Positions 39,610-48,948 of a DNA stretch of 64,000 bases are shown piece after piece. The position numbers and the translations under genes were made by a program. The stretch covers positions 992,001 to 1,056,000 of the forward strand of contig NZ_UWPB01000002.1 of assembly GCF_900604945.1 (NCBI RefSeq), read 5' to 3'. This stretch comes from Ruminococcus sp. Marseille-P6503. GTDB taxonomy: Bacteria; Bacillota; Clostridia; Oscillospirales; Ruminococcaceae. The first letter of the stretch is position 1. Every line of letters begins with the position of its first letter. A model generated the notes under the pieces. That model had not been told where the DNA came from and ran no database searches. It was given only the letters and a program-made list of their open reading frames with translations.

Positions 39610-40839
39610 ATGTCTGAAAATGATGTTATCATAATAGGAGGCGGAGCGGCAGGGCTGTTCTGCGCGGTTCAGTCGGCGTGGCTCGGAAAAAAGACTGCGG
39701 TTATTGAGCATATGAAAAAGCCGGGAAGAAAGCTGCTTATTACCGGAAAGGGCAGATGTAACGTAACCAACAGCTGCGACGCGGAAACCGTAATGAAGAA
39801 CATTCCGAGAAATCCCAGCTTTATGTATTCCTCGCTTTCACGATTTGCTCCCGAGGATACGATGGCGTTTTTTGAATCGCTTGGCGCGGAGCTGAAAACC
39901 GAGCGGGGAAACAGAGTGTTTCCCAAAAGCGACAGGGCGGAAACGATCCTTAATGCTCTTGTCGGAGCGGCGGAGCAGGCCGGAGTTGAATTCATTTACG
40001 ACGACGCCCGAAAGCTTATTGTAGAGGACGGAAGGGTAAAAGGCGTAAGCTGCGAAAAAGCCGAGTATTATGCGCAAAAGGTGGTAGTCGCTACAGGAGG
40101 AAAATCCTATCCGCTTACAGGCTCCACAGGCGGCGGATATAAGCTTGCATTGCAGGCGGGCCACAGGGTTACGGAAATATCGCCGTCGCTTTGTCCTATA
40201 GTTACGGAAGAAAGACACTGTGCGGAAATGATGGGGCTTTCTCTCAGAAACTGCACGCTTACGCTGCATGACGATCAGACGGGCAGGGTTTTGTTTTCGG
40301 AGCTGGGAGAAATGCTGTTTACTCATTTCGGCTTGTCGGGCCCCCTTGCATTGTCAGCCTCGGCGCATATGGACAGGATAACAAAGGGCAGGTATACGGT
40401 TTCGATAGATCTGAAGCCCGCGCTGTCCCATGAAAAGCTGGACGAGCGTATTTTAAGGGATTTCAGTGAATATCCCAACCGTGATTTTTCAAACGCGCTG
40501 AAAAAGCTGCTGCCGTCGAAAATGATAGATACGGTCGTAAGGCTCAGCGGAATAGAGCCGTATAAAAAGGTGAACCAGATAACGAGGACAGAGCGCGGAC
40601 GTCTGGCGGAGCTTCTTAAGGATATGCGTTTTTCTGTCAGGGCTCTCCGTCCGATAGAAGAGGCAATAATTACACGCGGCGGAGTGGACGTCAGGGAGAT
40701 ATCTCCCAAGACCATGGAATCAAAGCTTGTAAAGGGGCTTTATTTTATCGGTGAGGTTCTGGACGTAGACGGATATACCGGCGGTTTTAATTTGCAGATA
40801 GCCTTTTCAACGGCATATGCCTGCGCTGCTGACGTTTAA
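39610..40839 (+). CDS. HI0933/BaiN-type flavoprotein
   Basis: 409 residues. FAD-binding start VIIIGGGAAGLFCAVQSAWLGKKTAVIEH, then KPGRKLLITGKGRCNVTNS, ATGGKSYPLTGSTGGGY and a C-terminal IGEVLDVDGYTGGFNLQIAFSTAYACA, all typical of this NAD(P)/FAD-dependent oxidoreductase family. The substrate is unknown. There is no good site right before the ATG; AAAGGAGG lies about 40 bases upstream with a TTTTCC/GGAAAA hairpin between, which may bring it closer. Confidence 0.9.
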   Translation: MSENDVIIIGGGAAGLFCAVQSAWLGKKTAVIEHMKKPGRKLLITGKGRCNVTNSCDAETVMKNIPRNPSFMYSSLSRFAPEDTMAFFESLGAELKTERGNRVFPKSDRAETILNALVGAAEQAGVEFIYDDARKLIVEDGRVKGVSCEKAEYYAQKVVVATGGKSYPLTGSTGGGYKLALQAGHRVTEISPSLCPIVTEERHCAEMMGLSLRNCTLTLHDDQTGRVLFSELGEMLFTHFGLSGPLALSASAHMDRITKGRYTVSIDLKPALSHEKLDERILRDFSEYPNRDFSNALKKLLPSKMIDTVVRLSGIEPYKKVNQITRTERGRLAELLKDMRFSVRALRPIEEAIITRGGVDVREISPKTMESKLVKGLYFIGEVLDVDGYTGGFNLQIAFSTAYACAADV

Positions 40840-40966
40840 TGCGCTGCGCGTTAAGGTCGTGTATCAGGAAACAGATTACGGTGAATATAAATATCTGCGT
40901 TTCAGCAATGACTTCGGCGCTGAAACCGGATTTATTTGGCGATTACTATAAACAGGAGGAAGAATT

Positions 40967-42319
40967 ATGGGAATCAATATTGCGCTTGACGGGCCTTCGG
41001 GAGCCGGTAAATCCACGATCGCTAAACGGCTCGCTGAGAGAATGGGCTATGTGTATGTAGATACGGGGGCGCTTTACAGGTCTGTCGCGTATAATGTGAT
41101 CTCAAAGGGAGCGGATCCCGCGGACAGTACGCAGGTTTGTCCCCTTCTGAGCGGAATAGACGTTAAGCTTGCGTATGAGAACGGATCCCAGAAGGTAATA
41201 CTTAACGGAGAGGACGTTTCAGATAAGATACGGACTCCAGAAATATCCATGGGCGCGTCCGGCGTTTCGGCAATTCCGGTTGTACGAGAATTTCTGTTTG
41301 AGCTTCAGAAGAGCATAGCCCGGGAAAACAATATTATTATGGACGGAAGAGATATAGGCACGGTAGTTCTGCCGGACGCCGACGTAAAGATTTTTCTTAC
41401 TGCGGCTGCCGAGGAAAGGGCGCGCAGACGCTATAAGGAGCTTCAGGAAAAGGGCGATACCTCAACTTACGAGCAGGTGCTCGAGGACATCAGGCAGCGG
41501 GACTATAACGATATTCACCGTGATATAGCGCCGCTGAAAAAGGCGGAGGACGCGGTGGAGGTGGATTCTACCGATCTTTCTCTTGACGAGGCGGTTGAAG
41601 TTATATATAAAATTGCAGAGGATAAAATTGCCTCTAAAAAAAACGGCAGCGTACAGAAAAAGCATGAGTCAAAGGAAATTGCGCAGATAAGACCGGTAAA
41701 GCGCGGGAAGAAGCTCAGTCCCGTCAGAATGTTTTTATACAGTATTTTAAGACCTGTGGTAAGGCTTATATATAAGTGCTGGTTTAATTTGTCTTTCGAG
41801 GGGACGGAGAACATTCCGAAGGACGGAAGCAATATTTTCGCGTCGAATCACCGAAGCTATTCCGACCCGGTTTTCATCGCGCTGCCTACCAGGGTTCCTC
41901 TTTCCTATATGGCTAAGGAGGAGCTTTTTAAGCAGAATATATTCTTTACATGGCTTATCAGATTTTTCGGTGCTTTTCCCGTAACCAGAGGCAAGGGAGA
42001 TACGGCGGCTATAGATATGTCGGTTGAAAAGCTTGAAATGGGACGAAATCTTGTTATTTTTCCTGAAGGAACCCGTTCTAAGGACGGAAAGGTGGGAAAG
42101 GGAAAGACCGGAGTGGCTCTTATTGCCGCTATTGCGCAGGTCCCCGTTATTCCCGTAGGAATAAACTTTGAGGGAAAGCTGAAATTCAGAAGAAAGGTAG
42201 TCGTTCGGTTCGGCAGACCGATCAGGCCGGAGGAACTCGCGGTTACGTCTGTAAGTCCGAAGGAACTGAAAATGCTGAAAACAAAGATAATGGACGCTAT
42301 AACCGAATTGGTATATTAA
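40967..42319 (+). CDS. cmk: Fusion of cytidylate kinase and PlsC-type acyltransferase
   Basis: 450 residues after ACAGGAGG. Residues 1-225 are CMP kinase: P-loop ALDGPSGAGKST, YVDTGALYRSVA, MDGRDIGTVVLPDADVKIFL, RQRDYNDIHRDIAPL. A Lys-rich linker follows. Residues 250-450 are a 1-acylglycerol-3-phosphate acyltransferase: SNHRSYSDPVFIALP (HxxxxD), FPVTRGKGD and VIFPEGTRSKDG. The two halves act in nucleotide and phospholipid synthesis. The stop abuts the ispH start. Confidence 0.93.
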   Translation: MGINIALDGPSGAGKSTIAKRLAERMGYVYVDTGALYRSVAYNVISKGADPADSTQVCPLLSGIDVKLAYENGSQKVILNGEDVSDKIRTPEISMGASGVSAIPVVREFLFELQKSIARENNIIMDGRDIGTVVLPDADVKIFLTAAAEERARRRYKELQEKGDTSTYEQVLEDIRQRDYNDIHRDIAPLKKAEDAVEVDSTDLSLDEAVEVIYKIAEDKIASKKNGSVQKKHESKEIAQIRPVKRGKKLSPVRMFLYSILRPVVRLIYKCWFNLSFEGTENIPKDGSNIFASNHRSYSDPVFIALPTRVPLSYMAKEELFKQNIFFTWLIRFFGAFPVTRGKGDTAAIDMSVEKLEMGRNLVIFPEGTRSKDGKVGKGKTGVALIAAIAQVPVIPVGINFEGKLKFRRKVVVRFGRPIRPEELAVTSVSPKELKMLKTKIMDAITELVY

Positions 42320-44281
42320 ATGTTAAGAAATTGTAAAATTTGCACCGCTAAGACGGCAGGTTTCTGTTTTGGTGTAGACAGAGCCGTAAAAATAGTGTAT
42401 AATGAATTAGATAACCGAAATAATGTTGTAACGTTAGGTCCTATAATTCATAATAAAAATGTCGTTTCAGATCTTGAGGCAAGGGGCTGCAGATCGGTTT
42501 CGCTTGAAGAAGTAAAGCCTGAACATACCGTTATTATACGTTCTCATGGAGTCGGTCATGACGTTTACGAACGCCTGTCGGAAATAGGCTGTGCGGTCGT
42601 AGACGCGACCTGTCCGTTTGTAGCCAGGATTCATAAAATCGCGTGTGAAAAATCCGGAAGCGGCTGCACCGTACTGATAGCCGGAGACATAAGTCATCCC
42701 GAGGTTATCGGAATAAGGGGTCACTGCATGGGTCCGTCTTTCGTGTTTGCCGGATGTGAAGAGCTTGAAAATTTGGTGAAAAAGGAGAATTTCGATCCCC
42801 AAAAGCTTGCAATTCTCGCGCAGACGACGTATAATAAAAAAATATGGGGCGAATGCTGCGCTCTGGCTGAAAGGCTTTTGCCGGGGGCGCTTATATTCGA
42901 TACGATATGCAGCGCTACGTCCGAGCGTCAGAAAGAGGCGGCGGATATTGCGCGCAGGGCTGACGCAATGATAATCGTTGGGGGAAAAAACAGCTCAAAT
43001 ACCCATAAGCTTAAAGCGGTATGCGGCGAATATTGCAGATGCTATCTGATCGAGGGCGCGCGGGAGCTTGCCGATATAGACTTATCAGGTGCAGATTTTA
43101 TCGGGATTTCTGCCGGTGCTTCGACTCCGGCTTATATAATCAAGGAGGTACAACAGACCATGAGTGAAATGTTGAACAATGAAGAAGAATTTAACTGGGT
43201 GGAGGAGATGGAGAATTCTCTTAAGCCAATACATATTGGAAAGAGAGTAACCGGTACAGTGCTGAGCGCTAACGCCAGCGAGGTTTATGTTGACCTGGGC
43301 ACAAAGCAGCAGGGCGTAATTCCTGTTTCCGAGCTGACTGACGATCCTGCCAAATCGGTTGAAGACGTTGTCAAGGTAGGCGATACTATTGACCTTATCG
43401 TTCTTAAAACCAATGATCAGGACGGAGTCGTTACTTTGTCCAAGAAGAGAGTAGACGCGGCTCTGGGCTTTGAGAAGATATGCGCCGCAAAGGAAGAAAA
43501 CGCGGTTCTTACCGGAACTGTCACAAATGTTGTAAAGGGCGGAGTGCTCGTCGCTTCCAACGGAGTCAAGGTATTTATTCCGGCTTCACAGGCGGCTCCG
43601 AGAAGAGATTACGATCTTAACGAGCTTCTCAGACAGACGGTAAATTTCAAGATACTCGAGGTAAACGAGGGCAAGCAGAGAGCGGTAGGTTCGATCAGAG
43701 CCGTACAGCGCGAGGAAAGAGAAGCCGCTCAGGCTAAGTTCTTTGAAACGGCTCAGGCAGGGGACATTGTAAACGGCGAGGTCAAGTCTATTACAGATTA
43801 CGGCGTGTTCGTTGACCTCGGCGGTGTTGACGGGCTTGTAAGAAGAATGGATCTGTCGTGGAACAGAATCAAGCATCCTTCAGACGTTGTCAGCATTGGC
43901 GACAAGATTGAAGTAAAGATAAAGGATATTGATCCTGAAACCAAGAAGGTTTCTTTGATTTACAAGAAGGATTCGGAAAATCCATGGGAGATATTTAAGG
44001 CTAACTATCAGGTAGGACAGGTCGTTAAGGCTACGATCGTTTCTATAACGTCGTTCGGAGCTTTTGCTCAGATCATAAACGGAATCGACGGTCTTATTCA
44101 TATTTCTCAGATTGCAAATCAGAGAGTCGACAATGTTGCGGATATTCTTTCGGTAGGTCAGGTCGTTGACGCTCAGATCACTGAGATCAATCTTGACAAG
44201 AAGAGGATCAGCCTTTCGATGAGAGCTTTGCTGCCGGACGAGGAAGCGGAGGCTGCCGATGAGGCTGAAGCTGAGGAATAA
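42320..44281 (+). CDS. ispH: Fusion of IspH and ribosomal protein S1 domains
   Basis: 653 residues, ATG immediately after the cmk stop without its own site. Residues 1-280 are HMBPP reductase of the MEP isoprenoid pathway, with the three cluster Cys in AGFCFGVDRAV, DATCPFVARI and DTICSATSERQ. From about residue 305 four S1 RNA-binding domains follow (GTVLSANASEVYVDLG, GTVTNVVKGGVLVAS, GEVKSITDYGVFVDLGGVDGLV, ATIVSITSFGAFAQIINGIDGLIH). This fusion is known in Clostridia. Confidence 0.95.
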   Translation: MLRNCKICTAKTAGFCFGVDRAVKIVYNELDNRNNVVTLGPIIHNKNVVSDLEARGCRSVSLEEVKPEHTVIIRSHGVGHDVYERLSEIGCAVVDATCPFVARIHKIACEKSGSGCTVLIAGDISHPEVIGIRGHCMGPSFVFAGCEELENLVKKENFDPQKLAILAQTTYNKKIWGECCALAERLLPGALIFDTICSATSERQKEAADIARRADAMIIVGGKNSSNTHKLKAVCGEYCRCYLIEGARELADIDLSGADFIGISAGASTPAYIIKEVQQTMSEMLNNEEEFNWVEEMENSLKPIHIGKRVTGTVLSANASEVYVDLGTKQQGVIPVSELTDDPAKSVEDVVKVGDTIDLIVLKTNDQDGVVTLSKKRVDAALGFEKICAAKEENAVLTGTVTNVVKGGVLVASNGVKVFIPASQAAPRRDYDLNELLRQTVNFKILEVNEGKQRAVGSIRAVQREEREAAQAKFFETAQAGDIVNGEVKSITDYGVFVDLGGVDGLVRRMDLSWNRIKHPSDVVSIGDKIEVKIKDIDPETKKVSLIYKKDSENPWEIFKANYQVGQVVKATIVSITSFGAFAQIINGIDGLIHISQIANQRVDNVADILSVGQVVDAQITEINLDKKRISLSMRALLPDEEAEAADEAEAEE

Positions 44282-44313
44282 GCTTTTTGCCTTAAAAATT
44301 TCTTAAAACTCAC

Positions 44314-44348
44314 GGGGGCGAAGTTTCGTCCCCTTTACTTTTTTATTT
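44314..44348 (+). terminator. Terminator after ispH-S1
   Basis: GGGG-GCGAA with TTCG-TCCCC, then a T-rich run. The T-rich run overlaps the -35 of the next promoter. Confidence 0.7.
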
Positions 44349-44362
44349 TTATATGGTATAAT
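44334..44362 (+). promoter_or_regulatory. Promoter of the PBP gene
   Basis: TTTACT, 17-base spacer ending in TGG, TATAAT (44357-44362). The leader is about 165 bases long with no assigned structure. Confidence 0.6.
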
Positions 44363-44533
44363 ATAAAAAAGTCCGGAATTAAACAAAGACTGCTGAGCCG
44401 AATATTGCCGGACTTTCTGCAGAATATAATGACGGACGATGTCCTATATCTAACGGCAAATGAATTCTGACGGCGGCCGGTTGAGTTGATTTATGCGGCG
44501 CATAGTCAGAGTTTACTATGAAAGGTTTGCATT

Positions 44534-46732
44534 ATGGAAGAAATAAAAAAGACGGCTTCTAAAAAAATTAAAAAGAATAAGAAGAAAACCCATCCCGCGG
44601 TCAAAGCGCTGAAGATATTCGGAACGCTGGTGCTTTCCTTTGTTCTTATCGTTATTATTACGGGCTCGATTTTTGTCACTGCTCTTACCATATACGTGCT
44701 TAATTTCGCCGACTCCGACGATACTGTAAATCTTGACAAGGGCGTGATTTCAAGCAATATTTCAAGATTTCTGTATAAAAATCCGGATTATGATGAAAAT
44801 GATGAGGATTCGCAGGAATACCTGCTTTACTACGCTCTGAAAAATCAGAATAAAAAGGTTCAGTGGGCGGATCTTGAGGATATTCCGCAGTATGTTCAGG
44901 ACGCCTTTGTATATACTGAGGACGAGCGTTTTTATTCTCATGACGGCGTGGATTTCAAGAGAACATTTGCCGCTATTATCAGGACTCTTACAGGAATGCA
45001 TCAGGGCGGCTCCACAATAACGCAGCAGACTATAAAGAATGTGACCGGAGATAACGAAGCTTACGGAACTGCCGGAGTAGAGCGTAAGATAAGAGAGATT
45101 TTCAGGGCTATCAATGTTGAGAAAACCTATACCAAAGAGGATATTCTTCAAAGCTACCTAAATATCATATCACTCAATACATGGGAGCACGATATTATAG
45201 GAGTGCAGGCGGCGGCAAATTTCTATTTCAGCAAGGACGTTTCAGAGCTTACGCTTGCTGAGGCCGCAGTTCTGGCAGGCATGACGACATCGCCGGCTAA
45301 CTATAACCCTTATGACAATCCGGAGCGATATAAAATAAGACAGAAATACTGCCTTGACCATATGCTGGAAAACGGAGCTATCTCTGACGACGAATATGAG
45401 CAGGCGCTTAATGAAGAAATTACCGTTACCGGAGATCCTGACTTTTCAAGCGCGACGGTTTATGAGGACGAAACAAAGGACCAGGGTCCTACCTCCTATT
45501 TCATGGACGAGGCGATAGAGGAAGCAATAGATATTATTGCGGATAAATCGGGCGTTGATACGTCTGTCGCACAGACAAGGCTTTATAACGGCGGATATAC
45601 TGTATATACTACCGTTGATATTGATATGCAGAACAAGGTAGAAAAGGAAATGCAGGACGCGTCAAATTTCCAGAACTATTACCTTGATGATGACCAGCTG
45701 CTTTCGGGCTTTATTGCTATGGATTACGAAGGCAATGTGCTTGCTGTGGTAGGAGGCCGAAACGAAAAAACCGAGTCCCGTATCTGGAATAACGCTACCG
45801 ACGCGCAAAGATCACCCGGATCGTGTATAAAGCCTGTCGCTTCATATGCGCCGGCGCTTGAACAGGATCTTATGACCTGGTCGACGTTTTTTAAAGACGA
45901 GCCTATTACGATCAAGGAAGAGGGCGAAAATGTAAAGTGGCCGGTAAACTATTCGGAAACCGGCGACAGCGAAAACTGGTCGTATAATAATTACTTTACA
46001 TGGCAGATGCTTATGAAATCGCTGAATACCTGTCCGGCTCAGCTTATTGAGCAGATGACGCCGGCGTATTCCTATAATTTCCTTAAAGAAAAGCTTGACT
46101 TTACTACGCTTACCGATTCTGACGTAAACTATTCGCCGGTAACGGTCGGAGGTCTGACAAACGGTACCAAGCTTGAGGAGCTTGTCGGGTCGTATATGAT
46201 TTTCGGAAACGGCGGCAAAAAGTACGAGGTAACTTATATCTCCAGGATAGAGGACGCCGAGGGTAACGTTATCTATGAGAAAAACGAGGGCTATAAGCAG
46301 GCTATAAGCGAGTCTACTGCTTATGTCATGAATAAGATGATGCAGACGGTTATTACCCAGCAGGAGGGAACCGGCCGCTATGCCAAGCTTAACAATACGA
46401 CTGTAGCGGGAAAAACCGGTACTTCGTCCGAATGGAAGGATTTATCGTTCGTCGGCTGTACTCCTGATTATGTAAGCGGAGTATGGATAGGCTATGACGA
46501 GCAGAAAAAGATTCCGACAAACGAATATCAGAATATCGGCGCTATCTGGAAGAATATTTTCGGAGATATAGCCGAAGCTGAAGAGAATAAGGATTTTGAA
46601 ATGCCCGATACCGTGGTAGAGGCAAAGTATTGTACCAAAACCGGAAAGCTTGCAGGCAACGGCTGCTCAAGCACGGCTACAGGATACTATAAGCAGACGA
46701 ACGTGCCTGAATACTGTTCAGGCGGTCATTGA
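44534..46732 (+). CDS. Class A penicillin-binding protein
   Basis: 732 residues. Lys-rich cytoplasmic start, one membrane helix (about 30-57), then a GT51 glycosyltransferase (VYTEDERFYSHDGVDFKR with the catalytic Glu; GGSTITQQTIKN; RKIREIFRAINVEKTYTKEDILQSYLN). The transpeptidase domain has the SxxK in SPGSCIKP (Ser430), SLN in KSLNTCP and KTG in AGKTGTSSEW. It polymerises and cross-links peptidoglycan outside the membrane. Confidence 0.95.
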   Translation: MEEIKKTASKKIKKNKKKTHPAVKALKIFGTLVLSFVLIVIITGSIFVTALTIYVLNFADSDDTVNLDKGVISSNISRFLYKNPDYDENDEDSQEYLLYYALKNQNKKVQWADLEDIPQYVQDAFVYTEDERFYSHDGVDFKRTFAAIIRTLTGMHQGGSTITQQTIKNVTGDNEAYGTAGVERKIREIFRAINVEKTYTKEDILQSYLNIISLNTWEHDIIGVQAAANFYFSKDVSELTLAEAAVLAGMTTSPANYNPYDNPERYKIRQKYCLDHMLENGAISDDEYEQALNEEITVTGDPDFSSATVYEDETKDQGPTSYFMDEAIEEAIDIIADKSGVDTSVAQTRLYNGGYTVYTTVDIDMQNKVEKEMQDASNFQNYYLDDDQLLSGFIAMDYEGNVLAVVGGRNEKTESRIWNNATDAQRSPGSCIKPVASYAPALEQDLMTWSTFFKDEPITIKEEGENVKWPVNYSETGDSENWSYNNYFTWQMLMKSLNTCPAQLIEQMTPAYSYNFLKEKLDFTTLTDSDVNYSPVTVGGLTNGTKLEELVGSYMIFGNGGKKYEVTYISRIEDAEGNVIYEKNEGYKQAISESTAYVMNKMMQTVITQQEGTGRYAKLNNTTVAGKTGTSSEWKDLSFVGCTPDYVSGVWIGYDEQKKIPTNEYQNIGAIWKNIFGDIAEAEENKDFEMPDTVVEAKYCTKTGKLAGNGCSSTATGYYKQTNVPEYCSGGH

Positions 46733-46830
46733 TAGATTTTACCGATAACAGAAAAAGCAGCTTTTTGACAAAGCATGACGCCGCGCGAAAGCTTCTGCGG
46801 TTTTCGGATAAATCTGAAAAATGAGAATAG

Positions 46831-46861
46831 GCCTCCGTTTCGGAAATCCGGCGGAGGCTTT
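46831..46861 (+). terminator. Probable terminator before the RNA methyltransferase
   Basis: GCCTCCG...CGGAGGC with a 14-base loop and a short TTT. Confidence 0.55.
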
Positions 46862-46887
46862 GCTGTGAAAAGAAAGGATTCTGCAAT

Positions 46888-48003
46888 ATGAATAAAATCA
46901 GACTTTGCTGTCCCTGTCATTTTGGTCTGGAAAGCGTGCTGAAGTATGAGATAAATAAAATAGGCGGAGAAAATCTGAATGTTTCCGACGGAAAGATATC
47001 CTTTGACGGAGGCTTTGATATACTGGCAAGGGCGAATCTGAGGCTTTCCACTGCCGAAAGAGTGCTTATAGAGCTTGGCAGCTTTGAGGCAAAAAGCTTT
47101 GAGCAGCTTTTTCAGGGGGTAAAGGCGCTGCCGTTGGAGGATTTTATCGGTAAAAGCGACGCCTTTCCCGTTAAGGGTCATTCTTTGAATTCTCAGCTTC
47201 ACAGCGTTCCCGACTGTCAGAAAATCATAAAGAAAGCGGCGGCTGAGAGGCTTAAAGCAAAATACGGACTAAGCTGGTTTGATGAAAGCGGGGCGGTGCA
47301 TCAGCTTCAGTTTTCTCTTTATAAGGACATATGCACGCTGTATCTTGATACAAGCGGCGCGGGTCTGCATAAGAGAGGATACCGCAGAAACAGCAATGCC
47401 GCGCCTATGAAGGAGACGCTTGCCGCGGGAATAATAGACCTTGCCAGAGTAAGGGCGGATTCTGTAGTATGCGACCCCATGTGCGGTTCCGGAACCTTTC
47501 TTATAGAGGCGGCTTATAAAGCGTTGAATGTTGCGCCCGGGCTGAGAAGAAAGTTTGCCGCTCAGGATTGGGAGCAGATACCTCAGGACGTCTGGCGCCG
47601 GGAGCGCAGCGACGCTATGGACGCGATAGACAGACAGGGAAAATTTCACGGCTTCGGATTTGACATCGACGAAGAGGCGGCGGTGCTGACTGCGGAAAAT
47701 GCTAAAAAGGCCGGGGTAGGCTCCAAGCTTGAGATAACTCGGCAGGATATTTCAAGGTTTGTTCAGCCGGAGGGCTCGATTACGCTGTGCAATCCTCCTT
47801 ACGGAGAGAGAATGCTGGAAATCAGGGAGGCGGAGGAGCTTTACAAAAGACTTGGCAGCGTTTTATCGCCGTCGAAGGACAAAGCGTGCTATATAATTTC
47901 GCCCCATGAGGATTTTGAAAAGTTTTTCGGTAAAAAGGCGGATAAAAAGCGCAAGCTTTACAACGGAATGATAAAGTGTACGCTTTATATGTATTTCAGG
48001 TAG
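46888..48003 (+). CDS. THUMP-domain rRNA (guanine-N2) methyltransferase, RlmL-like
   Basis: 371 residues after AAAGGATT. The N-terminal THUMP domain is about 1-160. The SAM-binding methylase shows RADSVVCDPMCGSGTFLIEAA and the catalytic LCNPPYGERML, typical of the YpsC/RlmL group that methylates 23S rRNA guanine. It ends in a basic stretch (KKADKKRKLYNGMIKCTLYMYF). Confidence 0.9.
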   Translation: MNKIRLCCPCHFGLESVLKYEINKIGGENLNVSDGKISFDGGFDILARANLRLSTAERVLIELGSFEAKSFEQLFQGVKALPLEDFIGKSDAFPVKGHSLNSQLHSVPDCQKIIKKAAAERLKAKYGLSWFDESGAVHQLQFSLYKDICTLYLDTSGAGLHKRGYRRNSNAAPMKETLAAGIIDLARVRADSVVCDPMCGSGTFLIEAAYKALNVAPGLRRKFAAQDWEQIPQDVWRRERSDAMDAIDRQGKFHGFGFDIDEEAAVLTAENAKKAGVGSKLEITRQDISRFVQPEGSITLCNPPYGERMLEIREAEELYKRLGSVLSPSKDKACYIISPHEDFEKFFGKKADKKRKLYNGMIKCTLYMYFR

Positions 48004-48018
48004 TAAGGAGAAGCTTTT

Positions 48019-48690
48019 ATGGGCAGGATCAAAGCGGTAGTGTTCGATATGGACGGCGTTTTATTTGATACTGAAAAAATGTATCTTGACGCGTGGAAGG
48101 TTCTCGGCGCGCGGAAAAATATTTCAGGTATTGCGGAAACCGCGAAAAAGTGCATAGGTCTGAGCGTGACCGATACTGTAGCTTTGCTTAAAAATACATA
48201 CGGCGAAGCTTTTCCAGTGGAGGAATATCATAAATTTATTGAAGCCTGGGTAAAGGATAAAATACAGCGGGACGGGCTTCCTGTAAAGCGGGGAGCTGTG
48301 GAGATACTTGAATATTTACACAGCATAGATTTTACCGTAGGACTGGCTTCTTCAACGAAGTATCACAGGATTATAGAGCATTTGGAACGGGCGGGGCTTA
48401 TTAAGTATTTCAAAGTAATAATAGGCGGAGATATGATAGCTCGCAGCAAGCCTGATCCTGAAATATACAGAACCGCCTGCAAGCGGCTTGGCGTGGAGCC
48501 GTCGGAAGCCGCGGCGGTGGAGGACAGCAAAAACGGTGTAATTTCCGCTCATCTTGCCGGTATGATTCCTCTGCTTGTTCCCGATCTTGTTGCTCCTGAC
48601 GGAGAAATGCTTGCAATGTCTGAAAAATGCTTTGAAAGCCTTGAGGACGTAATTGCGTATCTAAAACGAGAAATAAGTACAGGAAAGTGA
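48019..48690 (+). CDS. HAD hydrolase, beta-phosphoglucomutase-like
   Basis: 223 residues after AAGGAGAAG. HAD motifs: I VFDMDGVLFDTE with the nucleophile Asp, II LASSTKY, III/IV RSKPDPEIY and AVEDSKNGV. A helical cap at about 17-85 makes it subfamily I, like beta-PGM and phosphosugar phosphatases. The substrate is unknown. Confidence 0.9.
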   Translation: MGRIKAVVFDMDGVLFDTEKMYLDAWKVLGARKNISGIAETAKKCIGLSVTDTVALLKNTYGEAFPVEEYHKFIEAWVKDKIQRDGLPVKRGAVEILEYLHSIDFTVGLASSTKYHRIIEHLERAGLIKYFKVIIGGDMIARSKPDPEIYRTACKRLGVEPSEAAAVEDSKNGVISAHLAGMIPLLVPDLVAPDGEMLAMSEKCFESLEDVIAYLKREISTGK

Positions 48691-48704
48691 ATATCACTGA
48701 AAAT

Positions 48705-48729
48705 TTAGATCACATAGGTCTGATTTTTT
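48705..48729 (+). terminator. Terminator after the HAD gene
   Basis: TTAGATC - 5-base loop - GGTCTGA (two G-U pairs), then TTTTTT. Confidence 0.7.
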
Positions 48730-48762
48730 ATTCAAAGCTGCGTAAAACTGTGAAAGAAGCAT

Positions 48763-48807
48763 AATTAAGGCAACACCGCACGATAGCTGTACGGTATTGC
48801 CTTGAAT
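48763..48807. repeat. Palindromic intergenic element
   Basis: AATTAAGGCAA with TTGCCTTGAATT as arms and an inner ACCG/CGGT stem. It resembles small palindromic repeats common between genes in ruminococci, but only this copy is seen in the window. Confidence 0.5.
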
Positions 48808-48860
48808 TATAACCCAGCGCCGATGACCCGCAAGCCCATATCTGGCTTTGCTCCGAATTA

Positions 48861-48909
48861 AAGAGCGTGCCCGCATAGTCCTAAGTTCTGACTTTGCGTA
48901 CACGCTCTT
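48861..48909. terminator. Long hairpin downstream of asnB
   Basis: The outer stem AAGAGCGTG/CACGCTCTT is perfect, with inner GCA and AGTC/GACT pairings. It lies 40 bases past the asnB stop and can end leftward (asnB) or rightward transcription. Confidence 0.6.
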
Positions 48910-48948
48910 GTTTGTATTATTCTATTGTTATTCGCCGGGTCTGCAATA

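Noticed and set aside
40839-41060. Open frame upstream of cmk
   Set aside because: It overlaps the start of cmk in another frame and has no family features.
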